This document shows positions 23,880 through 36,693 of a stretch of DNA of 64,000 nt, piece by piece; the first letter of the stretch is position 1, and each line of letters opens with the position of its first letter. Below the pieces are notes generated by a model. That model ran no database searches. It was given only the letters and a program-made list of their open reading frames with translations, and was not told the DNA's origin. Both the position numbers and the translations under genes were made by a program. Location of the stretch: NCBI GenBank assembly GCA_019022495.1, contig JAFEKR010000001.1:434001-498000 (forward strand), read 5' to 3'. Source of the DNA: Epichloe hybrida. Taxonomy: Eukaryota > Ascomycota > Sordariomycetes > Hypocreales > Clavicipitaceae.

Positions 23880-24300
23880 GTTACTAATAGTAATATCTAT
23901 AAGGACCTAGTTCTAGACCTACTTTTATAAAATAACTCTTATTAAGTAAAAATCATAAATCTAAGTAAAAAAAGCTATATATAAGTTACTAATATCTATA
24001 AGGACCCACTTATAGACCCACTTTTGTAGAATAACTCTTATTAAGTAAAAATCATAAATCTAAGTAAAAAAAGCTATACATAAGTTACTAATATCTATAA
24101 GGACCCACTTATAGACCCATTTTTATAAAATAACTCTTATTAAGTAAAAATCATAAATCTAAGTAAAAAAAGCTATACATAAGTTACTAATATCTATAAG
24201 GACCCACTTTTATACCCACTTTTATAAAGCTACTTATATTAAGTAAAAATCATAAATCTAAGTAAAAAAGCTATATATAAGTTACTAATAGTTATATAGA
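23880..24300. repeat. About 99-bp tandem repeat, 4-5 units
   Basis: Units start at about 23986, 24085, 24184 and 24282 (spacing 98-99) with a diverged copy before them. Each holds GGACCCACTTATAGACCCAC-like and AAAATCATAAATCTAAGTAA-like blocks. Confidence 0.85.
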
Positions 24301-26292
24301 CCCACTTTTAGACTTACTTTTAGAAGAAACTATATAACTAAGTAAGGAAGCTAAAGATAATATATATTATTAAACTTCCTTTTAAAGCTTATTTTTTATT
24401 ATCTTTATATTAAGGAAAACATATTATATATATTATATATATTTATTATAGAATATTTTAGTCCTTTTTAAGTAGCTTTTCTAAGTGTTTTTACTTTTCC
24501 TTTTGCTTTAAAAACCTAAAATATTAATATAAATATTTATAACTATAATAAAATAGCTAAAATATTTAAAAACTCCTTTATTTTATAAATAAAAATATTC
24601 TCTTTATAATAAGATACTTATATATATTAATATATTATTATTAGAGTTTTTGTCTTATTTATATATAATAAAAAAAGATTTCTTTAGGGTAATTATTATA
24701 TTTAAAGTAAAGAAAGTATATTAAAAGTAATAGTAAATCTAAAAAAAAAGTTCTTAGATTATAAAGACCTTTATAATATAGAGAAAAAATAACTTTATAG
24801 TTTATAATTAAGATATACTATATTTAGCTACTATATACCTATAAATAAGTTAATAGTCTAAATAAGCTTAAACTTTAAAAGTTTATAACTAAATAACTAA
24901 ATTATAATAATATTAAAGGCTTATACTAAGTTAATAAAGAAAATTCTAAAGAAAATTCTAAGATATTAATATTCCCCACTTTCTTTTCTCCCTAACATTA
25001 CATCTGTAATGAATGTAATGTATTGTAATGTATTGTAATGTAATGTGTAATAATTACACATTACATTACATTACATTACATATTACATCCAAACCCCAAA
25101 TATTACATTACATTACATTACATTACATGCTCTATTAGTAAGTAAGTAACTACGCTTAATAAGCTTTGTCCTTTTGATTTTAAGATTATATATTATATAA
25201 GGAAATTAAATCCTACTAACTTACTTTTAAGAAAACTAGATTTTATAAGTAAAGTAAGAAAAGAGGAAGTAGTAACTATATAACTTCTTACCTTTTTGTC
25301 TAAATTTATAAATACTAAGAGATAGAAACACTATAGTAATATTATTAATACTATAGGCTCTATAAAAACGTCACTTAATATAACTAATAGTTATAATTAG
25401 AGTATTGTTTGTAGTGTAGTTAGTGTAGTTTTTAGGAAAAATTTGTATTTGTAGTGTAGTTTTTTTTTTTCTTGTAGTTAATGTATTATAGTTTTTTTTT
25501 ATAGCTAGTGTAATGTAGTTTTTTTTTTATAGTGTAATGTATTATAGTTTTTTTTTGCTTATATTATAGTGTAATTAGTGTAGTTACTAACTACACTAAC
25601 TACAAAAACTACAATGTAGTGTTAGTAAAAAAAGGAAAGTGGGCCTTTTTATTATATAATGTTATTATAAGGATTAAAAGAAAGCTAGTTATATAGAAGC
25701 TTTTATTATTACCTATTTTACTTAATTAGTTATAGAATTTATAATATTTACCTTTTTTTAAGAATTTTACTATAACTAGGGTTATTTATAATATTATACC
25801 TTTTTAATAATACTATTATACTTATTACTTTATTTTACTAATATAACTTTAAGAAAAACCTTCTAATTATTTTATTTACTATTATTATTTTATATTTTAT
25901 ATTTTTATTATTAATTTAATTAAAAAATACCCTAAACTAATATAATTAAATTAAATTAGAAATCTAAATAAATATATAAAAGTTAATAGAATATATACCT
26001 AGTACTTTAATATTATTATTAATATAATAAGAACTTAAAAAAAGCTTAAACTATTTATTTACTATTTAAACTAATTAAATATTACTTTAAGCTTTATAAT
26101 TCTAAAGCTTTAAGAAATTATATATAGTAACTTTATATATCTTATTATAATAATATATAAAGAAAGAATATAATAGACTAATATTTATAATTTATTAATA
26201 GATAACTAATAGTATTATTTTAATTACCCTGTATAGCTTAAATAAGCTATAAAAATAAGTTTAACTTGTTTTTAAAAATAATACTAGGACTT

Positions 26293-26814
26293 TGTGATGA
26301 TCTAGGCTTTGCCTAGACCTAGCAATATAGGTGTCAATTGCACAAGTCATAGGGACTTGTGCAATGCGTATTCTTTTGTGTGGCGTAATGGAATTAGGGT
26401 TAAACCCACATGGTAGCGCAGGCACCCGCAATTAGCCCTATGGGCTAGACTATGACATTTGCATAAGTCACCTAAGGTCATAGGTTCAAACCGGCTGCGT
26501 GTACAAAAAAGGTGCAATATAGGGCAGCCATAATGGGGTTCTTCCTAGGCTTACAGGGATAGAAGAGAGGGTCCCTAGGGGATGCGTGGTATTGCTAGCT
26601 TACAAGGGGTTAGAAGGGGTTAATGGAAAGGTCACCTAAGGAAAGGGCCTATGTGATGATCTAGGCTTTGCCTAGACCTAGCAATATAGGTATCAATTGC
26701 ACAAGTCAGGGACTTGTGCAATGCGTATTCTTTTGTGTGGCGCAATGGAATTAGGGTTAAACCCACATGGTAGCGCAGGCACCCGCGATTAGCCCTATGG
26801 GCTAGACCATGACA
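26293..26814 (-). mobile_element. TRIM-B copy 1, intact
   Basis: A 522-bp element with direct terminal repeats 26293-26457 and 26652-26814, TG...CA ends and target duplication GACTT on both sides. The matching empty site (ACTAGGACTTAGTTTT) is visible in a sister foldback copy near 36260. It is much less AT-rich than its surroundings. An internal GGTTCAAACC box lies about 27 bases inside the left terminal repeat. There is no open frame. Confidence 0.9.
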
Positions 26815-27116
26815 GACTTAGTTTTATATAATATATTATACTTATTATAAAAGCTTTAATAACTTTTATAACCTTAATTACTATTATTACTATAATTACT
26901 ATTATTTTATATTTATTATTATTTTAAAAAACACAAAAGAGAAAACATTTTTATAATATTAATATTTTTAAAAACCTTAAAATACTAAGTTATTAAAAAC
27001 TATAGCTTTTACTATAGTAATTTACTTATAATTACTAGTATTTATATTTAAGTTATTTATTTATTATTTATTTATTATTTATTTATTATTAAACTTTAAC
27101 ACTAATAATATTATAA

Positions 27117-27310
27117 GTAATCTTAGTAATCTTAGTAATCTTAGTAATCTTAGTAATCTTAGTAATCTTAGTAATACTAGTAATATTAGTAATATTAGTA
27201 TTATAAGCTATTATAAGCTATTATAAGCTATTATAAGCTATTATAAGCTATTATAAGCTATTATAAGCTATTATAAGCTATAATAAGATATAATAAGATA
27301 TAATAAGCTA
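27117..27310. repeat. Micro-repeat core of FB-1: 9-bp (TAATCTTAG) then 10-bp (ATAAGCTATT) arrays
   Basis: About six 9-bp units followed by about ten 10-bp units. Reverse-complement arrays sit at 37255-37395 and 48720-48876 in other FB-1 copies. Confidence 0.9.
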
Positions 27311-27796
27311 CTTATATTAAGTTTACTAGTAGTTCTTTTTATAGTTTTTTTAAAATAAGTAATAATAATAATTTATAGAAATATAAAATAATTTATAGAA
27401 ATAGTAAATAATATAATAAGAAGGTTTTTCTCTAAGTTATATTAGGGAAATAAAGTATTAAGTTAAATAGTATTATTAAAAAAGTATAATATTATATATA
27501 ACCTTACTTAGTTATAATAAAATTATAAAAATTAATATTATATTATAAATTCTATAACTAATTTAATAAAATAGGTAATAATAAAAGCTTTTATATAACT
27601 AGTATTCTTTTAACCTTATAAATACTAATAACTAATAAAAAGTCTTATACTACATTTGTAGTGTTTGTAGTTAGTGTAGTTTAGGAAAAAAAATTTGTAG
27701 TGTAATATATTATAGTTTTTTTTTATAGTTAGTGTAGTGTAGTTTTTTTTTCCTTATAGTTAGTGTAGTTTATAGTATAGTGTAGTTTGTAGTGTA

Positions 27797-28066
27797 GTTA
27801 CTACACTACACTATAAATACTACACTACACTATAAATACTACACTACACTATAAATATTACACTACACTATAAATACTACACTACACTATAAATACTACA
27901 CTACACTATAAATACTACACTACACTATAAATACTACACTACACTATAAATATTACACTACACTATAAATACTACACTACACTATAAATACTACACTACA
28001 CTATAAATACTACACTACACTATAAATACTACACTACACTATAAATACTACACTACACTACACGTT
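27797..28066. repeat. 19-bp tandem repeat (TACTACACTACACTATAAA), about 14 units
   Basis: Expanded sub-terminal array at the right end of FB-1 copy a. Other copies have only one or two such units. Confidence 0.9.
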
Positions 28067-28636
28067 TTAGTGCAATACTCTAGTTATGATAACGCTATGA
28101 TAATACTACTAATATCTAGGGTTTTAAAAAATTATAACTTAACTATATTCCTAAAGAACTTAATAATCTAGATAATCTTAGAAGAGTTATATTAGTAAGG
28201 TTATTTAATACTTTTTATACTTCTATTAATAAGTAATAAGCTAGCTATAGTAATACTATTAGTACCTAGCGTATGCATTGTTTATTACTTAATTATTTTA
28301 ATTTTCCTATTAGACTAGCTATTTCTAATAGGAATAGACTAGTATATAGGTTATTACTAGTAAGTAGTAAGGGCGCCCCTTAAAAACGTTACTTATCTAT
28401 ATCCTTATAAGACTAAAAGTATCTATTAAACTAATTACTTATAGAGATATTATAGCTAGGATTTAATCTATTTAGAGAACCTCTTCTAAGTTTAACTCTA
28501 ACTTTCTAGAAAAGAGCTTAGAATTAAAACCCTTAATTTAAGTCTTATTATATAAAGCATAGTAAGGCAATGACTTTACTATAGCTTAATTAAAGTTACT
28601 TAAAAGCAGCAATCTTGCTATGTCCTAGATATAGTC

Positions 28637-29044
28637 AGAGTATTGTTTGTAGTTAGTGTAGTGTGTTTTGTAGTTTTTACATTTAATTTTATAGCTAGCT
28701 TGTAATTAAATAGATTATCCTATAAATTACGTAATCCTATAGAGATAAATTCTAAGAAAAATACTATTTATAAAAGTGGGTCTAAAAGTGGACCCCTCGC
28801 CTGTAAATTAGAAAAACTACATTTGTAGTGTATTTCTAGTGCTAAAATGTAGTAAAATGTAGTTTTTCTAATTTATAGGCGAGGGGTCCACTTTTAGACC
28901 CACTTTTATATATAACTACATTTTAGTTTTTTAGTTATCTATCTAAAAAAAGAAGTTTTATATCTCTACATATTTTCTAAGATTAGATATATATTATTTG
29001 TTAAATAAAAAATACACTACAAATCAATTGTAGTGCAATACTCT
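28637..29044. mobile_element. FB-1 short derivative (408 bp) with a strong hairpin
   Basis: AGAGTATTG...CAATACTCT ends. Flanking decamers AGATATAGTC and GGATATAGTT differ only by transitions, fitting a target duplication altered by RIP. The middle is a palindrome with arms of about 60 bp (AAAGTGGACCCCTCGCCTGT and its complement). Confidence 0.75.
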
Positions 29045-29764
29045 GGATATAGTTAATTAGACCCTCTAAGCTATTAATATTTAAGAATTATGTTTTTATT
29101 TCTCTAGGTATAAGGAATGAAATTTTATTATTAACTTATAATAACCTTACTACTAGGCACTAAGGAGTAAGTAAAACTCTTTATTAGATTATAAACTAAT
29201 ATTATAAGCTAATAATAAAGAAAGATATAAAGGTATATATTAGCACTTATGTAAATTATTAGACTTTAAAACTAAGGTATTATAAACTATATAGTAAGCT
29301 AGCTACATTACTAGTGCTTAATTACCCCTTTTAAGAATTATTAATGGATTTTGTTACTAGACTTTCACTAGTAAAAGATTTAAATTAGACCTATAACGTA
29401 ATTTTAGTTATTATTAACTGTTTTATAAAATACGGTATTTACATCCCTATTTTAACGTAACTAACTAGTAATAGGCTAGTAACTATGTTCTTAGAATATG
29501 TTTTTAGAGACTATAAAGCCCTAGAAGGTATTATAATAGACTAAGGTTCTATATTTACTAGTGGTTTCTAGATAACTTTTTATTATCTTCTTGCAATAAA
29601 GCGGCTACTTAGCACTGCTTTTTACCCCTAAATAGATAGTTAAATAGAATGTTTAAACTAGGTCTTAGAATATTATTTAAGGGCTTTTGCTTATACTAAA
29701 TAGACTAATTAGGTAGATAACCTATTAATAGCGTAATTTACGTATAATATAAGCAATCACTTAA
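29045..29764 (+). pseudogene. Chromovirus integrase, RIP-inactivated (continues at 47359)
   Basis: Reading through stops shows TRHQGVSKTLYQI near the zinc-binding part. The catalytic core has LLMDFVTRLS (first Asp), GIIIDQGSIFTSGF (second Asp) and IDSQIECLNQVLEYYLRAFA (Glu). The LINE interrupts it at FTYNISNHLT; the frame resumes at 47359 with HSYTLAEAL. Confidence 0.85.
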
Positions 29765-32700
29765 ACTTTACCTTTGCATACTTTTCCGCACTGACCCTAA
29801 GGTCCGGAATCGCCTCTAAAATACAAATCACATTAATATTTAAAATCCTTGCCTTTATTTCTCCCCCCCTATAATATTACACTATAATAAAGCTAGTAGT
29901 AAGAGTGTAAATAAAACGCTAATAGTAATTAACATAAGCTTAGGGGGGCTAGCTTAGAGTAGCTATTACTTAAACATAGAAATAGGATAGTTTAATATCT
30001 AAAGGAGTGAAAATAACTTAATAGTAAAATAGAACTAATTTATATACCCTAAAGATATAAAATATTATAATAAGATTACTAGCCTTATTCTAAGTAATAA
30101 AGTTACCTAGGTATAGCATATTACACTAGCTATAGCTAACTAGGTAGTAAACCATGCCTAAGCTAAAATAAGAACTATAAACACTAATAATAGTAATATT
30201 TATACTACTAAAGAAGCATTAAAAATAGCCCTTAAGGAGGCTATTAAGGAGAAAGCTAAAGATAATAATTCCCTAACTTAAGCTAGTATTATAGCTAGGC
30301 TTACTCTAAAATAACTAAATACTAACCCTCTCTCTCTTTAAGTCCCTAGAAGATAATATAGAGAAGTACTTATAAAAGGAAATACTATATAAGAATTACT
30401 TTAGTCTAGGGGTGTAGAAGATATAGTTATAGCTATAAATAAAGCTATTAGGTAAGCCTTAGTAATAGTAGCTAGAAAACTCCCTAGTAAGAATATAATT
30501 ATTACCTTTAAAGGAAATATAGTATAGTATAAAGAAAACTAAAAATAAATCACTAAAGTATTTAGCCTAAAGGTAGCTATTTACTACTATATACTTAGTA
30601 TTATTATTAAGGGTTTCTTAATAAAGTATATATTTATTAAGAACTTAGTAATAGAAATTAGAAAAGTAAATAAAGTAAATATAATTAAGGTAACTATAAG
30701 ACACCCCTAGGGTAAAAATACCTAGTAAACTACCTTAATTCTTAGACTAGCTAAAGTTAAAGATACTAATAAAATATACTAAGATAAAATAGTCTTTAAA
30801 GTAAAGCTATTTTAAACTAAACTATGTAATAAAACCTTATAACTTAGATAGTACTATAACTACTTCTAAATAGGATATATTACTAAGTTCTATAAGGTAA
30901 TACTAAGGTATAGTAAGTATAAAGCTAGCTAGTATAAAGATAGTAAGTTATTATACCTAATAATAAATAGATAACTTAAGGAAAACTATATCCTATGCTT
31001 TAGACTATACCTAGCCTAGTCTAGAGACTACTTAGTGCTAAAAGAGAAGTAAAATATAGTAAAGGCTAGGTACCTAAAATAACTATCTTACTTTACCTCT
31101 AGCTCCCCTAGTAAGAACCTAGCTTTAGCCTAAGAGAGAGCTAGTATAGCTATAGAACCTATAGTAATAATAGGAAGAAAGAGAGGTTAACCTATAAATA
31201 TAAAGTAAAGTGCTAAATAGCTAAGAGCTAGGAGCATTAGGTACTATATAAAATAACTTAAGGCTAGAATAAAACTAGTATAAGATAGCTAAGACCTACT
31301 ACTACCCCCCTAATTAATATAGTAATATTATAAGTTCTCTTCTAAAATATAAATAAGAAGGATAGCCTAATATATATTACGCTCTATTACTAAACTAATA
31401 TAGATATAATAGTAATCTAAGAGTAAGAACATATAAAATATCTATAGCCCCTTATACTAGGCCTTACCTAGTTTTAACTTACATACTATAATAGGTATAA
31501 TGCTATATATATTAATAAGAAATATAATATAGGGTTATAGTTAGCCTAGGGAGGGCTTAACTAGTTACTAGTAAAAATTCATAGAATTAATATTTATTCC
31601 CTTTATTTAGAAGGTTATAGTAATAACTAGAATACCCCTATATAAGATATTAACACAAAGACACCACATAACTAAAGCGTATTTATAGGAGATTTTAACT
31701 AAAAGTATTCTCTCTAGAATAGGCTAGATAAAATAACTAATAAAGCAAATAAGCTACTAGAATTTATAAGCTAGTAAAGGCTTAGACTAGTAATGCCCTA
31801 AGGGGAATTAACTAGATAATATAAGGATAATAAGGATAGCACTATAGACCTAGCGTAGGTAACCCTAGATATCTAAGTTTACTATAAAGGAGTAAAAGAC
31901 CTTACTAAATCTAACTATATTCTATAGCTAATTAGTATCTTTACTAGCTTATAAGATAATATCCTATAGGCCCTTAGACACACGTGAAATATAATAGATA
32001 AACTATATATAAAGGCAAAGGTAGTAGTATACTTTTAACCTAAAAACACCCTAGATTTACATAATAAAGAAAGGATAGACATATATATTACCTAGCTTAT
32101 TATAAACCTTTAATAAATAGTAGATAAGGTAGTCTTATAAAAGCCCTAGGGGCTCCCTAGCCTAAAGGTATAGTGGTTAAGGACTACTAAAGAGGTAGTT
32201 ACTAAAGCTAAATAAGTAAAGAGGTAATAGAGATAATAGAGAATAGAAGTAAACTAGTAAGCCTACACTAAGGTAAATAAGGACTAAGAATAAGTTATTA
32301 AAACTAAGAGAAAAAATACATAAAGAGACACCCTATAAAAGGCAAATATATAGAGAAAGGATAAGGGAGTGTAAAGACTAGAGAGATAAGCCTAGCTTTA
32401 AAGCTAGGCCCCCCTAAAACTACCTAAACTACTAGAGCTAGAAAGAACTAAAAATAACTAAAAATAACCTAAACCTAGCTATTATATATAAAGATAAAGT
32501 AAGTGTACTTATATAAAGATTCTTCCCTAAGCCTATAGTAAACTTCTCCTATATCCTAGACCTCACCTTCCTAGAGCTAGATAACGCGCTATTCCTAGAT
32601 AATAACTAGTTTAGATTAGAAGAGATATTAGATATTATACTAGATATAGCTAGCTAGAAAGCACTAGGTAATAATAAGCTCCTAGTAAGCCTTATTAAGG

Positions 32701-35435
32701 CCTATAATAAGCTAGTAAAAGAAGCTATAGTCTAGCTCCTAAATGCTATCCTTAAAGTAGGATATTTCCTAGCCTAATTCTAGACTACTAGAGTAATAGT
32801 AATTAGAAAACTAGGTAAAATAATAAAAGAGATAAGAAGGGCTAATATATAAAGGCCTATCTCCTTACTAAATATTATAGGAAAAATTATAGAAGTAGTA
32901 ATTATAAAGTAACTTATAGCCTTTACTAAGGCAAAAGGACTCCTACTAAAACTATAAATAAAGAATAGGATAAATAGGTTAATAAAGACTATAATTAAGG
33001 TCTTAGTAAAGTGCGTAAGAGAGGCCTAGAGTAAGGGCAGAATTACCTTACTTACCTAGATAAATATCTTATTTACTTTTAATAAAGTTAGCTACCTATA
33101 CCTAATTTACTTACTAATCCTAATAGGAATCCCTTACTAGCTAATAGTAGTAATATAAAGCTTCCTAGTAAATAGAATAAGCTAGCTTAACTTTAATAGA
33201 GAACTCTCTAAACCCTTTAAGATTAAGGCTAGTACCCTATAAGGATTTTCCTTATTACTAATTCTCTTTCTCCTTTATTTTATAGAACTTTATATATACC
33301 TTTAAGTTATCCTAGGCATAGTAGTAATTAGATTTACTAATAATATAAATATAGTAGTATTTAGTAAAAATATAGTATAAACCTAGAGAAAACTTAAGGC
33401 TACTTAGAAAATCTATAAGAAATAGGTAAAGAAAGTAAGAGTAAAGTTTAACCTAGTAAAAACTAAACTTATACACTTTAGTAAGGCTTATAGGCCCCTA
33501 TAGGCTAGAGTCTAGCTTAGTATAAAGGAGATAGCACTAATAGAGGTATACTAATTCCTTAGGGTATAAGTAAATAGGAAACTTAACTAAAGTATATATA
33601 AGAATATCCTTAAGGGAAAGCTAGCCTAGTAGTAGCTTACACTCTCTATGCTAGTAGTATTAGTATAAGGCATTAGCTTTAGAGATACCTAGCTTATATA
33701 TACATAAGTAGTCTAGCCTATTCTTGCCTATAAGGTAAGTGCTTACTATACCTTAATAAAGAAAGAAGGAAAACTATAAGAAATAGTTAGAAGTTTTATA
33801 GTAAACTAATTAACTTATCTCTAGACTATAGCTAGAGTGTTTAAGGCTATACTAGTTACTTAGCTAGAAGTTAAAACCTATATCCCCCCCTTAGACCTTT
33901 ACTTAAATAAGATAAAGTAAAAGTTTAAGGAAAGGATTATACTTAGTAAAATAATAAATAAGATATAGGCTATAGCTAACTTAGTGTAAATAGTACTATA
34001 ATATAAAAGAAAACCCTTACTTACTAATAATAAACTAAATATATAACTATATAAGAAGTAAAAGAAAAGATAGGAAGACTAGTATTTTAATAGGTAATAG
34101 AGATAATATAGGTATAGGAAGACTAGTATTTTAATAGGTAATAGAGATAATATAGGTATAGAAGAGAGCTAATAAAGGACTACTTACTTACTTATAATCT
34201 AAAGGAAATCTAGAAATTTCACACTAGACTTAATAAGTATATTTTCTCTATAATAATATAATTATATATAGGAAAGATTAGCCTTAATAAGTTCCTTTTC
34301 TAAAGGCACGTTCCTAGGGTAGCTTTACCCCTATATAGCTATAGTTATATAGTTAAAGACTAGTACTATATAATTATTAACTACGCTAATTATAACTATA
34401 GATACCCTAGAATAAGATAGCCTAGAGATATATAGGAAGTAAGGCTAGCCTTAGATAATCCCCTAAAGGCAAGATATATTACAAAGTGATTCCTTAGTAT
34501 AAGAAAACTCTAATACTATATATTAGCATAAGACCTAGCCTTTAGCTAATGTAAACTAGGGGAGGACCTAGGCTACCCTAGAGGTAACTAAACTAACTAA
34601 TAAATAAACACTATAAATAACTAAAGGGAGGCACTAGGTAAAATAGTGTATCCTTAGAGGTAAGCTAGATATAAGGCAAAATTACACTAAGATAGGAAGA
34701 CTATAGGTCTAGAATAGTTATTAGATTAATTTTAGGTAAAATACTATAGGTATTATTTTACACTAGCTTACTGCCACCCCTTTACTAACCTAGAATTAGT
34801 CCTATTCCTCCTTAGGAATAGGGATTATATTCTTTATTACCTTACTCTTACCCTTAGCTAATAGGCTAGTGGCTAGGAGCTAGTTTATTTCCGCCGCTTA
34901 GGCATTAAGCCACTAGAGCTAAAAGATAACCTTATTATATTATTCCTTAGCAAACCTAGACCTAGCTAGGTCTAGGCTTACTACTATAGTACCCTGTTTT
35001 TTCTTAGTGTGGTTTTTAGTATAGAGTTTCTTAACCTAAGCTATATAGTTCTCTAGGGCCTAGATAATTAAAGTTAGCTATAAAATAAAGCTACTACTAA
35101 GCTAAAGCAAAACCACTTATATTACTCCTAGTAACTATACTAGCCTAGGTCTTAACTAACTACTAATATTCCCCTTACTAGCTAGTAATATTTAGCTACG
35201 AGTAAATTAGCACTAGGGTAGGCTTAGAATAGGCGTGGGAGTTAATATTACCTTAACATATCCGTAATTATAGACTTAATAATTAAAGTAAGCGTTAGAT
35301 ATTACCCCTTTATATACTAATTAGCCTTACCCCTAGACTAGAACTAAACTAACTTACTAATAATATTATAGTACTAATAGCCCTTACACTTAATAGATTA
35401 TGTCTTATAGGATATATACTAGATCTCTTATAGCT

Positions 35436-36558
35436 AGAGTATTGTTTGTAGTGTAGTTTTTAGGAAAAATTTGTATTTATAGTGTAGTTTTTTTTTTCTT
35501 ATAGTTAGTGTAGTGTAGTTTTTTTTTTTATAGTTAGTGTAATATAGTTTTTTTTTGCTTGTAGTGTAATGTAGTTAGTGTAGTTACTAACTATACTAAC
35601 TACAAAAACTACAATGTAGTGTTAGTAAAAAAAAAAGTAAGCCTTTTTATTATATAATGTTATTATAAGGATTAAAAGAAAGCTAGTTATATAGAAGCTT
35701 TTATTATTACCTATTTTACTTAATTAGTTATAGAATTTATAATATTCACTTTTTTTAAGAATTTTACTATAACTAGGGTTATTTATAATATTATACCTTT
35801 TTAATAATACTATTATACTTATTACTTTATTTTACTAATATAACTTTAAGAAAAACCTTCTAATTATTTTATTTACTATTATTATTAATTTAATTAAAAA
35901 ATACCCTAAACTAATATAATTAAATTAAATTAGAAATCTAAATAAATATATAAAAGTTAATAGAATATATACCTAGTACTTTAATATTATTATTAATATA
36001 ATAAGAACTTAAAAAAAGCTTAAACTATTTATTTACTATTTAAACTAATTAAATATTACTTTAAGCTTTATAATTCTAAAGCTTTAAGAAGTTATATATA
36101 GTAACTTTATATATCTTATTATAATAATATATAAAGAAAGAATATAATAAACTAATATTTATAATTTATTAATAGATAACTAATAGTATTATTTTAATTA
36201 CCCTATATAGCTTAAATAAGCTATAAAAAATAAGTTTAACTTATTTTTAAAAATAATACTAGGACTTAGTTTTATATAATATACTATACTTATTATAAAA
36301 GCTTTAATAACTTTTATAACCTTAATTACTATTATTACTATAATTACTATTATTTTACATTTATTATTATTTTAAAAAAAATATAAAAAAGAAAACATTT
36401 TTATAATATTAATATTTTTAAAAACCTTAAAATACTAAGTTATTAAAAACTATAGCTTTTACTATAGTAATTTACTTATAATTACTAGTATTTATATTTA
36501 AGTTATTTATTTATTATTTATTTATTATTAAACTTTAACACTAATAATATTATAAGTA
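35436..36558. mobile_element. FB-1 copy b, left arm only
   Basis: Begins AGAGTATTG directly after CTCTTATAGCT of LINE-1 and follows the left arm of copy a closely. It stops at ATATTATAAGTA where LINE-2 begins. Its right arm is missing from the window. Confidence 0.75.
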
Positions 36559-36693
36559 ACCTTTGCATACTTTTCCGCACTGACCCTAAGGTTCGGAATC
36601 GCCTCTAAAATACAAATCATATTAATATTTAAAATCCTTGCCTTTGTTTCTCCCTCTCTATAATATTACACTATAATAGAGCTAGTAGTAGGC

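Larger units (their letters stand above)
23317..25133. mobile_element. Foldback-type element FB-2 (AGAGCATTG ends)
   Basis: Begins AGAGCATTGCATTACATTAC and ends in the near inverted sequence (TAATGTAATGTAATGTAAT then CTCT-type end). The same ATTAGTAA lies on both sides. It contains tandem arrays and no coding. It is inserted inside the chromovirus RNase H region, which resumes after it. The ends resemble the AGAGTATTG family elsewhere in the island. Confidence 0.65.
25399..28081. mobile_element. Foldback element FB-1, copy a, carrying TRIM-B copy 1
   Basis: AGAGTATTG at the left end and CAATACTCT at the right. Arms of about 1 kb are near inverted complements (GGCCTTTTTATTATATAATG-type left arm against the right arm near 27490-27660). 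The flanks AGTTATAATT and AGTTATGATA look like a 9-10 bp target duplication. There is no transposase. The centre consists of micro-repeats. It is inserted in chromovirus pol. Confidence 0.75.
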
